29,266 nucleotides of DNA, taken from assembly GCA_036897485.1 (NCBI GenBank), contig JAYMTF010000844.1, positions 1 through 29,266 on the forward strand, written 5' to 3'. The notes under the pieces were generated by a model that saw only the letters and a list, made by a program, of their open reading frames with translations, ran no database searches and was not told where the DNA came from. Below are positions 1 to 12,300 of the stretch, piece by piece. The translations under genes and the position numbers were made by a program. Numbering within the stretch: the stretch's first letter is position 1; every line of letters starts with the position of its first letter. The DNA comes from Pelargonium nanum (taxonomy: Eukaryota; Streptophyta; Magnoliopsida; Geraniales; Geraniaceae).

Positions 1-1676
1 ATCTGTCACAAAACAAAGTTCAGGGGATGTATCTGTTTTATGTGGATAGTTCATATGGGTTATCTGTAATTAACCCTATTAGTTATGTTATTATATATCA
101 TTGGTACTATATTTTTTAAGATATGGTGTCACGGACCAACTATAGTACAATTGATATTAGTGATTTAACTTGAAATTACTTTGTTACATTTATTTACAAA
201 TGATAATACAAATTAAGAATACAAATGTGATTCTCCATGAGTGAAAAATATTAATAAATGACCTAAACCTGTCTCAATTGTAGAAATTTTGACTTTATTG
301 AGGGTCTATAAATGACATTTTTAGAGAGATCCGGATGGGGGTTTGGATGGGTGACGTGCTCGTGTTATTTGAGTCAACCTCCGAGATGGTAGAATTAGGC
401 CCTAAAACGTTATAGATGAGTCTGAAAGGATCGAATTAGAGTAGACAACTTTACGAGGTCAATCAAACCTCAAATTAAGATAAAAAGAATAAAAGTATAC
501 AAAATAATGTATTTAGGGACATTCTGGTCCAAAATAATAAAACAAAAATTATTTTGAATTTAAGAGGTTAAAACGACCGTATTGATCAGATTATAATTCG
601 TCTGCTACATGTCGCATCACTATTGGTCCAAAATTGGTGCGCCCTTAGGCTAGCAATAAGGTGTGGTTGCTTAGTGTGACTTTTTATGGGAGATGGGTCC
701 TGTGGGACACAAGCTAGAGATTGCGGTGCAACCACCACATGTTGGACTTTTGTGAGTGTGATTCATAACTGAGTCAACCGAGTTGAGTCAACGACTCAGA
801 AGACTATCTCGTAAAGGAGCTTCAGTTTGGCACGTACACACACGGGTCGTCAAGATACAAATGGTGTGATGGAGCAAGATACCATGTAGCAATCAACGAG
901 AAGAGGGAGCAAAATGCTAGGTAATAAACGAATAACACAAGAAACTAATGAAAAGAGAATCCTCGTCCCTGAACATGATAGCGAGAAGATTTTCAGCCGA
1001 ACACAAGAAGCAAAACAGAACACAAGATTGGGCACGAATGGAGACGGGATTACCAAACCTGCTCCGTTATCATCCCTAAACTATAAACTATAGGGTTGAC
1101 CCTATAAAAGTAATTTTTATTGAATTATTAGTACACGATACAAAGCACTACCACAAATCGATCCAATGGATTGAGTGGTTTCCCACTCACGTGATCTTGT
1201 CCATCTTTTAATTAGAATGTGCAACAACTCTATTGCTCTATTTTGGAGCTTAAAAGATGGGATCTTTATCGCTAAACTTCTTCAATTCTCAAATCATTCG
1301 TTTAATATATTATATACTTTTTGGATTTTTTTTCCTTTATCAATAATTTCGCAATAAGACAATCCTTTGCCAATAAAAATGAATAAATAAATAAAACCGA
1401 GTTCTCTCAAGTAAAATTGATATGATTGAGTATGAACCGAAAATTTGATCCAACCAGTTTGGCCCATTTAAATCAATCATGTCCTGGTTCCATTCCAGAC
1501 CATTCACAATCTATTCAATTCAATCCTTAAATTAGTCTGGTTATCGATAATATTTTATGCAAAATTCAATCTCGATTTGGTCCGATCTGAACCTACGCCC
1601 AACCACTCTTATGCTCTATTTAAACATTTTAGTGTCAAATGTCAATGACCGGTCTATAAAAACTAAATGGGCCAGA
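1..1676. other. Intergenic region, no gene recognised
   Basis: AT-rich non-coding DNA upstream of the small heat-shock gene. Short open frames occur on both strands, but none shows a recognisable domain or splice structure. Scattered motifs can be seen: two TGAGTCA (GCN4/AP-1-like) motifs at 770-776 and 784-790, which overlap AGTCAA (reverse-strand W-box cores), and a CACGTG-type core near 1188. An 11-bp inverted repeat lies around 1201-1259. No transposon ends were recognised. Confidence 0.6.
770..799. promoter_or_regulatory. Clustered TGAGTCA / W-box-like motifs
   Basis: TGAGTCA occurs twice, at 770-776 and 784-790, and GACTCAG follows at about 793-799. The outer CTGAGTC and GACTCAG form a small inverted repeat. 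The same bases contain AGTCAA, the complement of the W-box core TTGACT. The cluster is about 1.2 kb upstream of the HSP20 start codon, so any regulatory role is speculative. Confidence 0.2.
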
Positions 1677-1704
1677 AAGCCCATCAAATGTACCCGAATC
1701 AGCT

Positions 1705-1714
1705 AGAAAGTTCG
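1705..1714 (+). promoter_or_regulatory. Heat-shock element, copy 1
   Basis: AGAAAGTTCG fits the nGAAnnTTCn core bound by heat-shock factors. A further GAA follows at 1719-1721 with a 5-nt gap. Its position upstream of an HSP20 gene with a TATA box supports function. Confidence 0.7.
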
Positions 1715-1747
1715 TTAAGAAGCCCATACAAAGTACCCGAAACAGCT

Positions 1748-1757
1748 AGAAAGTTCG
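1748..1757 (+). promoter_or_regulatory. Heat-shock element, copy 2
   Basis: This is the identical AGAAAGTTCG core in the second 43-bp copy, about 70 bp upstream of the TATA box. Another GAA at 1764-1766 sits 7 nt after the TTC, the spacing of gap-type heat-shock elements. Confidence 0.7.
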
Positions 1758-1825
1758 TTAAGCGAACGGAGGATGAAATGGCGCCAAATTCGAACCGAAG
1801 CCTCCAGAAAACCACACCTCGCTCC

Positions 1826-1833
1826 TATAAATA
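1826..1833 (+). promoter_or_regulatory. TATA box of the HSP20 gene
   Basis: TATAAATA lies 148 bp upstream of the ATG at 1974. Transcription would start near 1858, giving a 5' leader of about 115 nt, a usual length for plant small heat-shock genes. Confidence 0.75.
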
Positions 1834-1973
1834 CCTATCAAACCCAAAATCCGGTCATCAAAAAGTTCTGAAAGCGATCTGAAATTCAAAGTCCCGCTCA
1901 AAATCTTTTGTGTTTACTGTTTCCATTTGATTTCTCTTCTCAAATACAAATCCCTTAGCTCTTGATTCAGAAA

Positions 1974-2453
1974 ATGTCGATGATTCCAAGTGTTTTCGGT
2001 GGCCGACGAAGCAACATCTTCGATCCATTTTCTCTGGACGCCTGGGATCCATTCAAGGACTTCCCATTCCCATCTTCTCTCTCTACGTTACCGGAATCTT
2101 CCCGCGAAACCTCTGCTTTCGTGAACGCTCGCATGGACTGGAAGGAGACGCCGGAAGCGCATGTATTCAAGGCGGATCTTCCGGGGATCAAGAAGGAGGA
2201 GATCAAGGTCGAAGTTGAGGACGACAGGGTGTTGCAGATCAGCGGAGAGAGGAAGATCGAGAAGGAGGACAAGAATGATACCTGGCACCGGGTGGAGCGG
2301 AGCAGCGGCAAGTTTATGAGGAGGTTCCGGCTGCCGGAGAATGCGAAGATGGATCAGGTGAAAGCTAACATGGAAAATGGGGTATTGACTGTGACTGTTC
2401 CGAAGGCGGAGGTCAAAAAACCTGATGTCAAGAAGATTGAAATTTCTGGTTGA
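1974..2453 (+). CDS. Class I cytosolic small heat-shock protein (HSP20, about 18 kDa)
   Basis: A single-exon gene of 159 codons. The protein is an ATP-independent chaperone that forms oligomers in the cytosol and holds unfolding clients during heat stress. The N-terminus [14 protein letters not shown] with [15 protein letters not shown] is the class I signature. The alpha-crystallin domain runs from about residue 48 ([18 protein letters not shown]) to 150, with the conserved [24 protein letters not shown] consensus spread over residues 121-144. The C-terminal KKIEISG supplies the I-x-I motif used in oligomer assembly. The ATG at 1974 was chosen because it gives the family N-terminus; the codon at 1962 is TTG. 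Regulation by heat-shock factors is inferred from the duplicated upstream elements and the TATA box. No break is seen. The family and class are near certain; the exact paralogue is not. Confidence 0.97.
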   Translation: MSMIPSVFGGRRSNIFDPFSLDAWDPFKDFPFPSSLSTLPESSRETSAFVNARMDWKETPEAHVFKADLPGIKKEEIKVEVEDDRVLQISGERKIEKEDKNDTWHRVERSSGKFMRRFRLPENAKMDQVKANMENGVLTVTVPKAEVKKPDVKKIEISG

Positions 2454-5217
2454 GTTGAAATGATCATTGCTACTCATGCACGGCAAGTGTTCGATGAAAT
2501 GTTTTGGTGGTCATCGGAAGGAATCTTAATCTTCTCCCCAGTGTAAATTTCCTGAATTAGTAGTTCACGTTGATTGAATTATGTAATTGTTAATAATCTG
2601 AATATAAGTTGAATATCTCTTTGTCTAACGGTGAATTATGATTAGTATATCATTTACAGTATCGACTGGACCACAATCTATTAGCATATGCAGTGAATTT
2701 AGCTCATAATTTCTTTAATGGGAGTTTAATCTTACTTGAATATTCTAATTTTGTTTGTATTTGACAATCTATTTTCTCCAGCTATATTTGGAGAAAGAAG
2801 AAATGGTCTCTGAAGCCGAGATGCGGGAACCGGCAGTGAAACTATTGAAATTGCTAGCTAAAGGGATATGGGTAAATTTTCTCTCTATTCTGTGTGAAAA
2901 CACACAAATTGCACAATATTGTGTCCTGTCACATGTAATAAAAGGTCTTATTTGAAAATGGTAATGCACTATTCAGAAATGTTAATATATTTGTTTGTCA
3001 CTTCAAAGTTCCTAAATCCTACGTGTTTCTTGATTTTAGATTATAAAGGCAACTTATATTTACTTATCTTCCTTGATTATACTTTGTACTCCCTCCTTAG
3101 TTTGTTCACAAGAGCACATAAAGTACAAAGGGAAAACCCAACACTCATTTTTATTTATAAAAAGCAACAAATGAATTTGGTTTGTCAGCCAGCAAGTTTT
3201 GCTAAATTCATTTGGCTAACAAATGGATGTTGCCTAATAGGAGAAGAGGTAGTTGTGAATGCAAGTTTGTTAGCTAAATGAGTTTGCTAGCTTTACAACC
3301 CAAAACTGAATGGCACACATGGATCAAGCATAACTTGGAAAAGTTTATTTCAAGGCCAGCTGCTACTTCAGATTCTTTTAGAATTTTTGGTTAGGTTGAG
3401 GAGGGTTTGAGAGTATAAACAGATAAGGGGAGAGAGGGAAGCCCTGTCATATTAATTTCTTGACTGATTTTATATGTTTGCTCTTAGATAACCTTGGTAC
3501 ATTGAAGTCACTGATCTGAAGTCATTTAGATGTAGAGGGGAGCAAGATTTTGGTATTAAATCAATAAAGGAGGCATATGTTCTTCTACCTAAGTCACCTG
3601 AATGAAAGAACTCTTTGATGAACTTGTAAAAAACATCCATCAGAAAAAAACCAAGCTTTATGGATAAAAGTGAAATTTAAACTATCAGGACCTGGAGGTT
3701 TAGATGATCAAATTATTAAACTGCAGCCTCCAATAAGTGCAACCAGAAAGAGTTGGTCAGATAAATGTGTCAGCTTTGCATCTTTGTTTGAAATGGTTTG
3801 CAGTTATTGACATGATATCAATTACCTGTGTGTGCCAAACCTGAGAGAATTTCTTTTGTAGCTATGAACTTCACCCATTTTGTGGAAAAAGTATAATTTC
3901 TGTCACCATTATTATGTCAATTCGGTTCAGCTTTCTTGCTCCTGAGGGGTTCCCGTTCTTTTGATTTTTTTGGAAAGTAGGGCTTGATTGTGTTCTTGTC
4001 TCAGATAGAATATCAAATATGTTGATATTTAGTTCCATTGATTTCACGATGACTCAGGATTGCCATATACTTTTTTATTCCGCCTTCGAAGGTCAGCTTT
4101 GAGAAGGTAAAACTTCTTTCATAACATGAAGCATTCTTTACCCGAGGCTGAGTATGAGTTCATCAATCCTGTAGCTATTATATAACTGATGGAGCTGAAT
4201 GCTGCAAGAATGAACAATTCCGAAGAGATGTTTCATGTTTTGTATCACTCATTTTATTTGCTTTTTCTCTCTTTGGAGTATGACTTTAGAAGATGAAACT
4301 GTTTCATACATGTCAGTTGATTCAATTAATATTCAGTCACTGTGTTTACTCGTCTACATTACGATTGTGTTGGGATTTGAGATCACTGTGTTTACGCCAG
4401 GATCCATATTCCCGATTCCAATTCATAAAATTTGCATTTTTTTGTATCACGATTCAACAACCATAATCATGATTAATTAAACATTAATATATAGGTGGTT
4501 ATTTTATCTCTTAACATATTTTACTAGGATATATGGAAAACTTTACTACCAGCTAATCAAAATTCAAACATCACACCAACACAACTGCTACCTAATCATG
4601 TGCAATATTAAACTAATTACAGGTTATTTTATTTATTAGGGATGTATTAAGTTATTTGATAAAAGTAGCATAAGCCCTACCATGTGATTATAGTCATAAA
4701 ATAAACCAACTTACAGGTTTTTAATTTCCTGAAGACAACATATTTGACTGGGGTTAGGAAAATATTGCAGCTTTATTTTTATTTTTATTATTAAATCACC
4801 TTCCCAACATTTGTTTCCTTGTATGCAAAAGCCACCCAACCCACTACCTGTTTCAGAGCAAGCATCTTAATTTGTCCTCTATGGGTGATTCTTGGATCTG
4901 GGAAAATTCATTGCACAGCCAAAAACCATGGACCCAAGTCTGTTTGAAAAATCCTTTAAAAACTAAGATCTAATATTAAAAATAAGCTCTCTAATTTAAA
5001 CTTGCGCATTTTACTAGTATTATAATAAGAATAGGAGAATTACAGGGGAATCACTTGTATAATAATTCAAGTTTCAGTGAATTACAATTGTGCCTTAGAT
5101 GCAAAAATCTGAAAACACAGCTATACCTGTTTCCACCCTATAATTTTGCTTTGCCCCTTGTGAATTGTGATCCATCCCAGCAGCTTTTTACCATCATTCT
5201 CAGTATTCTTCTTCAAG
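2454..5217. other. Gene-poor region: HSP20 3' UTR, then non-coding DNA up to a putative NLR leader exon
   Basis: The first 150-250 bases are the HSP20 3' UTR; no clear AATAAA was seen. The rest is AT-rich. A short open stretch at 2782-2871 is flanked by CAG and GGTAAATT, so it looks like a possible exon, but I do not recognise the peptide and find no partner exons. Open frames at 2919-3281 and 4235-4480 have the composition of non-coding DNA. The last bases up to 5217 may be a transcribed leader of the NLR gene. Confidence 0.5.
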
Positions 5218-6419
5218 GTAAACCCTTACTTCTCATTTCTCAAGCTCATTTTCTCCGATTTGATTCAATTAGCACATGCTGCTCCATGCTTGTTTTTGTA
5301 AGAACTGCTATCTTGTGTTAATTATTTCATAAATCTCTTTTTGATTTCATATTGTGTTGTTTCATACTTGTTTTCAATTATAATTATAATAATTATTACT
5401 ATTGAGTTTTGAAGAGGAATATTGATTGAAGAGGAATTTAGGTAGATTCTAGAAACTTGAAATTAATACTGAAATTATAAAAAGAAAACCAAGTAGAGTT
5501 GCTGTTCTGATATCATTGTTGCAACAATCCTTGACACCAACTGCTCAAGTTTGACAGAAGTTTTGACCTGTATAGTAGTGTGTATATTTCAAAATATGTG
5601 TTTTCCTGCACTATTGATTTTCTTCAGTCTTTCTGGAATTTCCAGTAACCTTGACTGCTTCAAAGTAGAGGTGCGACATTAACTCGACCACCTCCAACCA
5701 TATGTTACATGTTTCTGCAGTTTCAGTTTCAGCTTCAAGATTGCATGATAATTCTGAAATATTTTCAATACTCCATGTTAATTAGTAATTCAATCATTTT
5801 TTTTATAGCTCGAATTTTTCTGCTGCACCTTCCATAGTAAAAGTATTTGCCAATTAAATTTCGTCATGTTGCACTTGTATATGATAAAATGATGTCATGA
5901 CTTGATGTGAAATTGTATTTTTGTTATTGCAGTGATAGATGCTTGTCAAAATATATTGTTGATAATTATTGTTATTGTGTCAAATTAGAATGTTTTCTTT
6001 ACTTTTCAAGTACCCGCTGCCAAAAAAATTGGTTCTAGATAGCACTGAATTTTCTCCACTGTTACATAGTAGCTTTCTTGCTCGTGCATGAATCTTGAGA
6101 TTTATCTAACTGGGTAGACAGTATTTGACCTTCTGTTTTTAGTTAGATGAGAAAATCGATTAGATTTAATTGATTTTTGCCTCAACTTTGGATGTTTCTT
6201 CTTGAAACTACTACTTTTCATTGAGTGCCAACTGCGTTAAAATTCACCATGCGGAATCTTTAGGATATGTCTTTGAGATATTTCTCTTGATAAATAAATG
6301 AAAGAAACTCAGGAAAAATATAATTCTTCATTGATAATTCGTTTAAGAAGAGTACAAGGAATATATAGTAAAGTAGTGCCCTAATCATCTTGTTGTGATT
6401 ATGGTTTTCTTGTCAGCAG
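5218..6419 (+). other. Possible 5' UTR intron of the NLR gene
   Basis: CTTCAAG|GTAAAC at 5211-5223 is a good donor, and a pyrimidine-rich TTTTCTTGTCAGCAG ending at 6419 is a good acceptor, eight bases before the NLR ATG at 6427. A leader exon ending at 5217 would then join the start codon. This is inferred from splice signals only. The alternative is that the leader is unspliced and the promoter lies just upstream of 6427. Confidence 0.3.
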
Positions 6420-6426
6420 ATACAAA

Positions 6427-9330
6427 ATGGCAATTGAAATAGCTACTGCCATTTCAACCACCATTTTCGACCGTTCTGTAGGTGCTGTTGTCCAGCATTT
6501 TAAGTACCTGTGGAATCACAAGAAGAACTTAGCTAACCTCAAAAAACAAGTTGAGAAGCTGGACGGTGTAAGAGATGACAAGGGCTACAGTGTTCTTGTT
6601 GCAGAAAGGAACGCAGAGAGGATCAGACGTCAAGTTGGTGATTGGCAGATTGATGCTGACAAAATTAGCGTGGAGGCAAGAAATATTGTGGAAGAATATG
6701 AAGAAAACGCAAAAAAGAGGTGTTTGATTGGGTTGTGTCCAAATCTAGTTTTGCATTATCAGTTGAGCAGGAAAGCCTGTAAGAAACAGATAGAGATCGT
6801 TGAAGCCATGACAGAAGCAAACAAATTCAATGGAGTTGCTGACCGTGCTGTTCGGCGGGCAATATCAACCTTGTCTATTGAAGGTTACTTCACCTTTGAT
6901 TCAAGAAAGTCAACTTTGGAGGAGATCATGAAGACACTACAAGATCCCACTAAGAACTCGATTGGGGTGTATGGTTTTGGCGGCATGGGGAAGACCACTC
7001 TTGTAAAGCAAGTTGCATCACAAGCTGCCGAAGAGAAGATGTTTGAGGAAATTGTTGTGGCACATGTGACCCAAACCCCAAAACTGAAAGAAATTCAAGG
7101 ACAAATTGCGGACAAGCTGGATTTAAAATTGGAGGAATCAAGTGTAGCAAAAAGAGCTGGCCGCATACATAAGAGGTTGAAGGAGAAGAAGGTTCTTGTA
7201 ATTTTAGATGATCTTTGGGAAGTGCTAGATTTAGAAAAGGTCGGAATTCCGTTTGGTGTTCAGAATATGGGATGCAAAATAATACTCACCTCCAGATTGC
7301 GAGATGTGTTAACTTCAATGGGTACTCAAAAGTATTTCAATGTGGAAGCTCTAGAGGAAAAAGAAGCTTGGAAGTTGTTTGAGGAGAAGACTATTAGTGT
7401 TGTTAAAGACCCTTCTTTCCTTTCCATCGGGAAGGAAATTGCGAAAAGATGTAAAGGTCTGCCTGTTTTGATTGTCACTATTGCAACATCTCTATCAAGC
7501 CGGCCAAATTTGCATGCATGGAAGGATGCCTTGAATCAACTCAAAAAAATGAACAACAAAGAAATGCATGAAATTGTTAACTCTTCCATGGAGTTTATCA
7601 GTTACAAGCACCTCAAACAAACACACAAGCGGCTGTTTTTGCTTTGTGGTCTAATGGGGAGTTTTGTTCGTATTAATGACGTGTTGAAATACAGTTTGGG
7701 TTGGGATTTGTTCGATGAAGATTCAGTCACAGTAGAAGAAGCAAGAAATAAACTTCATGCTTTGATCCTTGACCTCAAAGCATCTTGCTTATTGCTTAAT
7801 TCTGACTACGAAGGTATTGTAGAAATGCACGATGTTGTTAGAGGTGTTGCTATCTCAATTGCAAGAAAGGATCTAAATATGTTATCAGTTGGAGATAATG
7901 ATGCTGACTTGAACAGATGGCCTGGGGAGGATGTGCTTAAGAGGTCCACTGCAATGGTTATTCATCATCACGGCAATTACCTGCCTTGTCTTCCTGAACA
8001 ATTGGAATGTCCTTTGCTTGAGTTATTTATCGCGAACGCATATAAACTGGATCCCTCACTAACAATCCCAAACACTTTTTTTGAAAGGACTAGAAAACTT
8101 AAAGTTTTGGGTATGTTTGGAATGTCTGTTTCAACATTGCCTACATCTCTTTCCTTTCTAGAAAATCTCCAAACACTGCGTTTGGATTATTGTTATGAGT
8201 TGGAAGACATATCTATAGTTGGAGAGTTGAAGAAACTTCAGGTACTTAGCTTTGTTAGTTCTAATATTGGAGAGCTGCCTGGGGGAGTAGGGAAATTGTT
8301 TGAGCTAAGGATTTTAGATTTGAGCCATTGTTTGAAACTGAAAGTAATTCCTGCTGGTCTCTTAGCAGGTTTATCCCACTTGGAAGAGTTATACATGAGA
8401 CAGAGTTTTAATAGATGGGAAGCCGAAGAGGGTGCTAGAAGTAATGCTAGTCTTGCAGAGTTGAAAAATTTACCTGACCTTCGCTGTTTAGAAATAGAAA
8501 TTCCAGACGCCAAACTTCTTTCAGAAGATTTGAACTTCGAAAAGTTGGAAAGATATGCAATAAATGTGGGAGATATGTCGGTTGAGGGCGAGGACTTTGA
8601 GTTGCAGCTTGAGGACTCTGTGATGAGGTTTAATAAGAAAGAAACTTCTAGAGAAATTAGTCTGCATCTTGGTACTACTAGCATTAATCATTTGCAGCAT
8701 GGGGTGAAGAGGTTGTTGAGGAAAACAGAACATTTATGTCTACGGAGACCTAAAGGCATCAACAATGTTATTTATGAACTCAACAGGGATGGTTTTTCAG
8801 ACTTGAAGCATCTCTATATCCAAATAGATTCTGAGATTCAGTACATTGTGAATCTGGAGCACAAGCAACACAGGGTCTTTCCTGCATTGGAGTCGTTGCA
8901 CCTGAGTAAAATGTTGAAGCTAGAGAAAATCTGCAATGGTCGAATGCTGAAGGATTCTTTCTGCAAGTTAACAACTCTTAACGTGAAAAACTGTGACAAA
9001 CTAGAGAGTTTGTTTTCTTTTTCCATGGCCGTAACCCTTCCACACCTTCAAGAAATCCATGTTTCTAGGTGCAATATATTGGGGGAAATTGTATCCAAGA
9101 AAACCGGAGAAGATGATGTTAACACTAATGGTGCAGTCAGTGAGAAGATAGAGTTTCCTCAGCTACGCATTTTGTCGCTGCTGTATCTACCACGACTCGT
9201 AAACTTCTATTCTAGTGCCAAGATGCTTCCCATAATAAAAGAGAGGCAGAAGTTATTGACAACTGATGTGCAGTCCGAAGAGATTATTCTAGACGGAGAG
9301 GAGACTAGTTCCATGCCATTTTTTGAAGAG
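6427..9330 (+). CDS. NLR exon 1: CC, NB-ARC, first LRRs
   Basis: 968 codons from ATG to the donor GAAGAG|GTAACA. Reading through the donor would add only a few residues before a stop at 9364-9366, so splicing is preferred. The N-terminus has the clade pattern NLxxLxxxVxxL, then LSRKACKK near residues 113-120. All NB-ARC signatures are present with no lost catalytic residue: K189 of the P-loop, D261/D262 of kinase-2, and MHD at 467-469. The part from about residue 500 is degenerate LRR. The P-loop reads GFGGMGKTT where GMGGVGKTT is more common, a conservative change. Confidence 0.92.
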
Positions 9331-12300
9331 GTAACATTTGTTTCTTTCCAGAGTAGTTATATATAATAGACAAATTATTCAAATTTTCTTGATGTAGCTA
9401 GCATTTTGCATACTATGTGGTAGAGTTTTGGTAATCTAAAAAGTCCTCAAATGTATAAAATCAAATTATTTGAAAAATGCCACATACAATTAATGTGGAC
9501 ATACTAGGAATGTCATTAAATAAACGATATTTTTGCAAAAACAGTTTCAGTCGTCATGGCTTCTATGATTTTTTTTAAAAAAAATGACATTTTGTTTAAC
9601 TAATATCTTATTTACTGGAAACTATAAATTGTCTACCACGACTTGTAAACTTCTATTCTAGTGCCAAGAATCCAAGATGCTTCCCATAATAAAAGAGAGA
9701 CAGAAGTTATTGACAACTGATGTACAATGACATATAATGGTCTTACTTGCAGGTTTCACTTCCTAGGCTGGAGGAATTGAGATTGATTGAAATCTCCGAT
9801 TTGACAGAAATATGGGATGACAAACTTCCAGAGACTTCGTACTGCAATTTGAAACGACTTACAGTGAATGATTGTCCACATCTGGTGAATGTAATTTCAT
9901 CCAATTTAATATTGCAACTGTCCAGGAGTTTGGAGGTACTGCATGTAAAGCGTTGTGGGTCATTAGAAGAAGTTTTTGCTGTACCTGACAAATTGGATAT
10001 TGATGAAGAGCATGAGAGGCTGGTCTCTCCGCTTATTCGGTTGAGCTTACGCGATCTACCTAAGTTGAGATACGTATGGAGCAAGTATCATCCATGGGCT
10101 TTAAGCTTCAAAAACCTTCAAAATTTGAGTGTAAAAGATTGTTACAGCTTGGAGTACTTGTTTACTTCTTCCATTACTATGGGTCTTGTGCAACTCCAAA
10201 AATTGGAAATCGCAAGTTGTGGGATGATGAAGGAAATTGTTGCAAAGGAAAAAGGAGAAACCACAACAGATACAATCATTTTTCCTCAATTAAGCTATCT
10301 TCATCTTGAAGATTTGTGCAAGCTCAGAAGATTTTGCTGGGGAAATTGTATTGTATTTCCGTCCTTGAAAGACCTGAGAATACAAAGATGTCGGAAAATG
10401 GAGACATTTTGCGACCAATTTGCTGGCAATGATGTGACAATGAGCAAAGGACTTCAAGAAAATGAATCAGATGGCTTGCAACCGCTCTTCATTGAAAAGG
10501 TTGATTGATTTCTTTCTCCTCTAATCTACTCTTCCATAGCACTTGAATTAATGAAAAATTCTCATGAGAATGAATTCAGAACGAGAATCTATATACTCAA
10601 CTCTCATTTTGAACCAATTTTTTAAAATTTTTTATCCAAACACTATTTTATTTGTTTATTATATTTATCCAGTATCAGTTTATTTTTTTCTTATTAGAAA
10701 GTTTAGTCTGAAAAACTAAGCTAGTAATCTGTAAATCCTACTCATTCCTTGTACGGTTATGATCCTATCTGCTCTTGCGGTAACAAACTCAAGGAATTTC
10801 AACTAACTTAATTATTGTTGGTGTTCATGTATAACTGACATCCTAGAAAAGAAAGTTGAGACAGAGGGGTTATCTTATTTCTAATAACTACTTCTATCTA
10901 TGATGAAATTTATTAACGTTTATATTAATCATATATATATGGGTAAACATTACAGGCCAATTTTCCTAGCTTGGAGATATTGATAATCGACTACTTGAAC
11001 AACATCAAGAGTATATGGCACCGTCAGCTCCGTGAAGAAGGTTCATTTTGCAAACTAGAAGAAGTAACCGTAAGAAAATGTGATGATCTTTGGAAGATTT
11101 TTCCATCTACTATGCTGACCAGAATTCAAAGTCTGAAAAGACTTGAGATAGAAGATTGTGGTGCATTGGAAGAGGTATTTGAAGTCCGAAAAGAACTAAG
11201 TCTGAAAAATGTTGTACCTGTTTTGCAGTTAAGCAAATTGTATTTAAAGAATCTACCAAAACTGAGGTGTATATGGAAAAGGGATCCCCATGAAACTCTC
11301 AGCTTTCAAAATCTCTGCGAAGTGAATGTTGGTGAATGTGAGAGACTCAAACATGTATTTCCAGCTTCTGTCGCTCAAAGTCTGCATCAACTTGAGGAGC
11401 TACGCATAGAGGATTGCAGAAGAGTGAAAACCATTGTTGATGATGAGAATAAGGAATTGGCTGAGGAGGAGATAAAAGAAGTGCCTACTACGTTTATGTT
11501 CCCTAAATTGAACCGGTTGCATCTCAAGACACTATCAAAACTGGAGTGCTTCTATCCCAGGAAACATACAATTGAGTGGCCAGTGCTTCAGGAATTAGAT
11601 GTGCATTATTGTCATGAAGTATCTGATTTGGACTTCCTATATTTCTCAGAAGGATCAGTGCGGAATCAATGTCTAAAGGTATGTACTGTGTCCTTACGAC
11701 TTTTTTCTATGGGTCGTTGAACCACACAATAGAGTAGCTCTCTCCTTTTTTTTCCTAATTTCTTTCCTGTTCCACCCAATGAGATTAGAACTTTTACAAT
11801 TTCAACTAGAAAGTGTGAAGTTTGAATTTATTGAGTATAAAGTGAAAATGAGGTCTTCAATTATCAACTCAAACTTTTAGTTGAGATGATCCTCCAACCA
11901 AATCGTGAGTGTTCCCTTGACCTCTTTTCTCAAATAACTTAGTCATCATTTTGAATTACTCACTCTATGTGTAAAGGGGTTATCACATTAAATTATCTGA
12001 ATGAACTTACATTTACAACCAAGGCACTTGAGAGCACATTAAAGAAAATCAAGCACTAACAGAATCATCCTTGACTTATGTAACGAAGTGAAACGAAACA
12101 CTTATTTTGTAATGGGGGAGTCATTTGTTTCATGTTATTTAATTGTTTTTTTCAGCTCCTCTCCAAGTTAAAGTGTTTGGTAATAAAAGGCAAGAACGTG
12201 GTGAAGATGAAGATAATTATGCAAGATGGCCTTCTTTTCCCAGAACTCTTCCGCAATGTTAAAAGGTTAGAGATAATCGACTGTCATGATGAATCAACTG

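Larger units (their letters stand above)
1677..1762 (+). repeat. 43-bp tandem duplication in the HSP20 promoter
   Basis: Two adjacent copies, 1677-1719 and 1720-1762, share a 43-bp period. Each starts AAGCCCAT and ends CTAGAAAGTTCGTTAAG, and they differ at only a few internal positions. Each copy carries one GAAnnTTC heat-shock core. The array lies about 65-150 bp upstream of the TATA box, so the duplication has doubled the number of heat-shock elements. Confidence 0.9.

Noticed and set aside
2088-2486. Long open frames on the - strand over the HSP20 gene
   Set aside because: They are shadows of the HSP20 codons in other frames; the + frame gives a complete class I HSP20.
2782-2871. Possible internal exon with good splice-like edges (peptide begins LYLEKEEMVSEAEMREP)
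   Set aside because: No partner exons, start or known domain could be found near it, so it was not called a gene.
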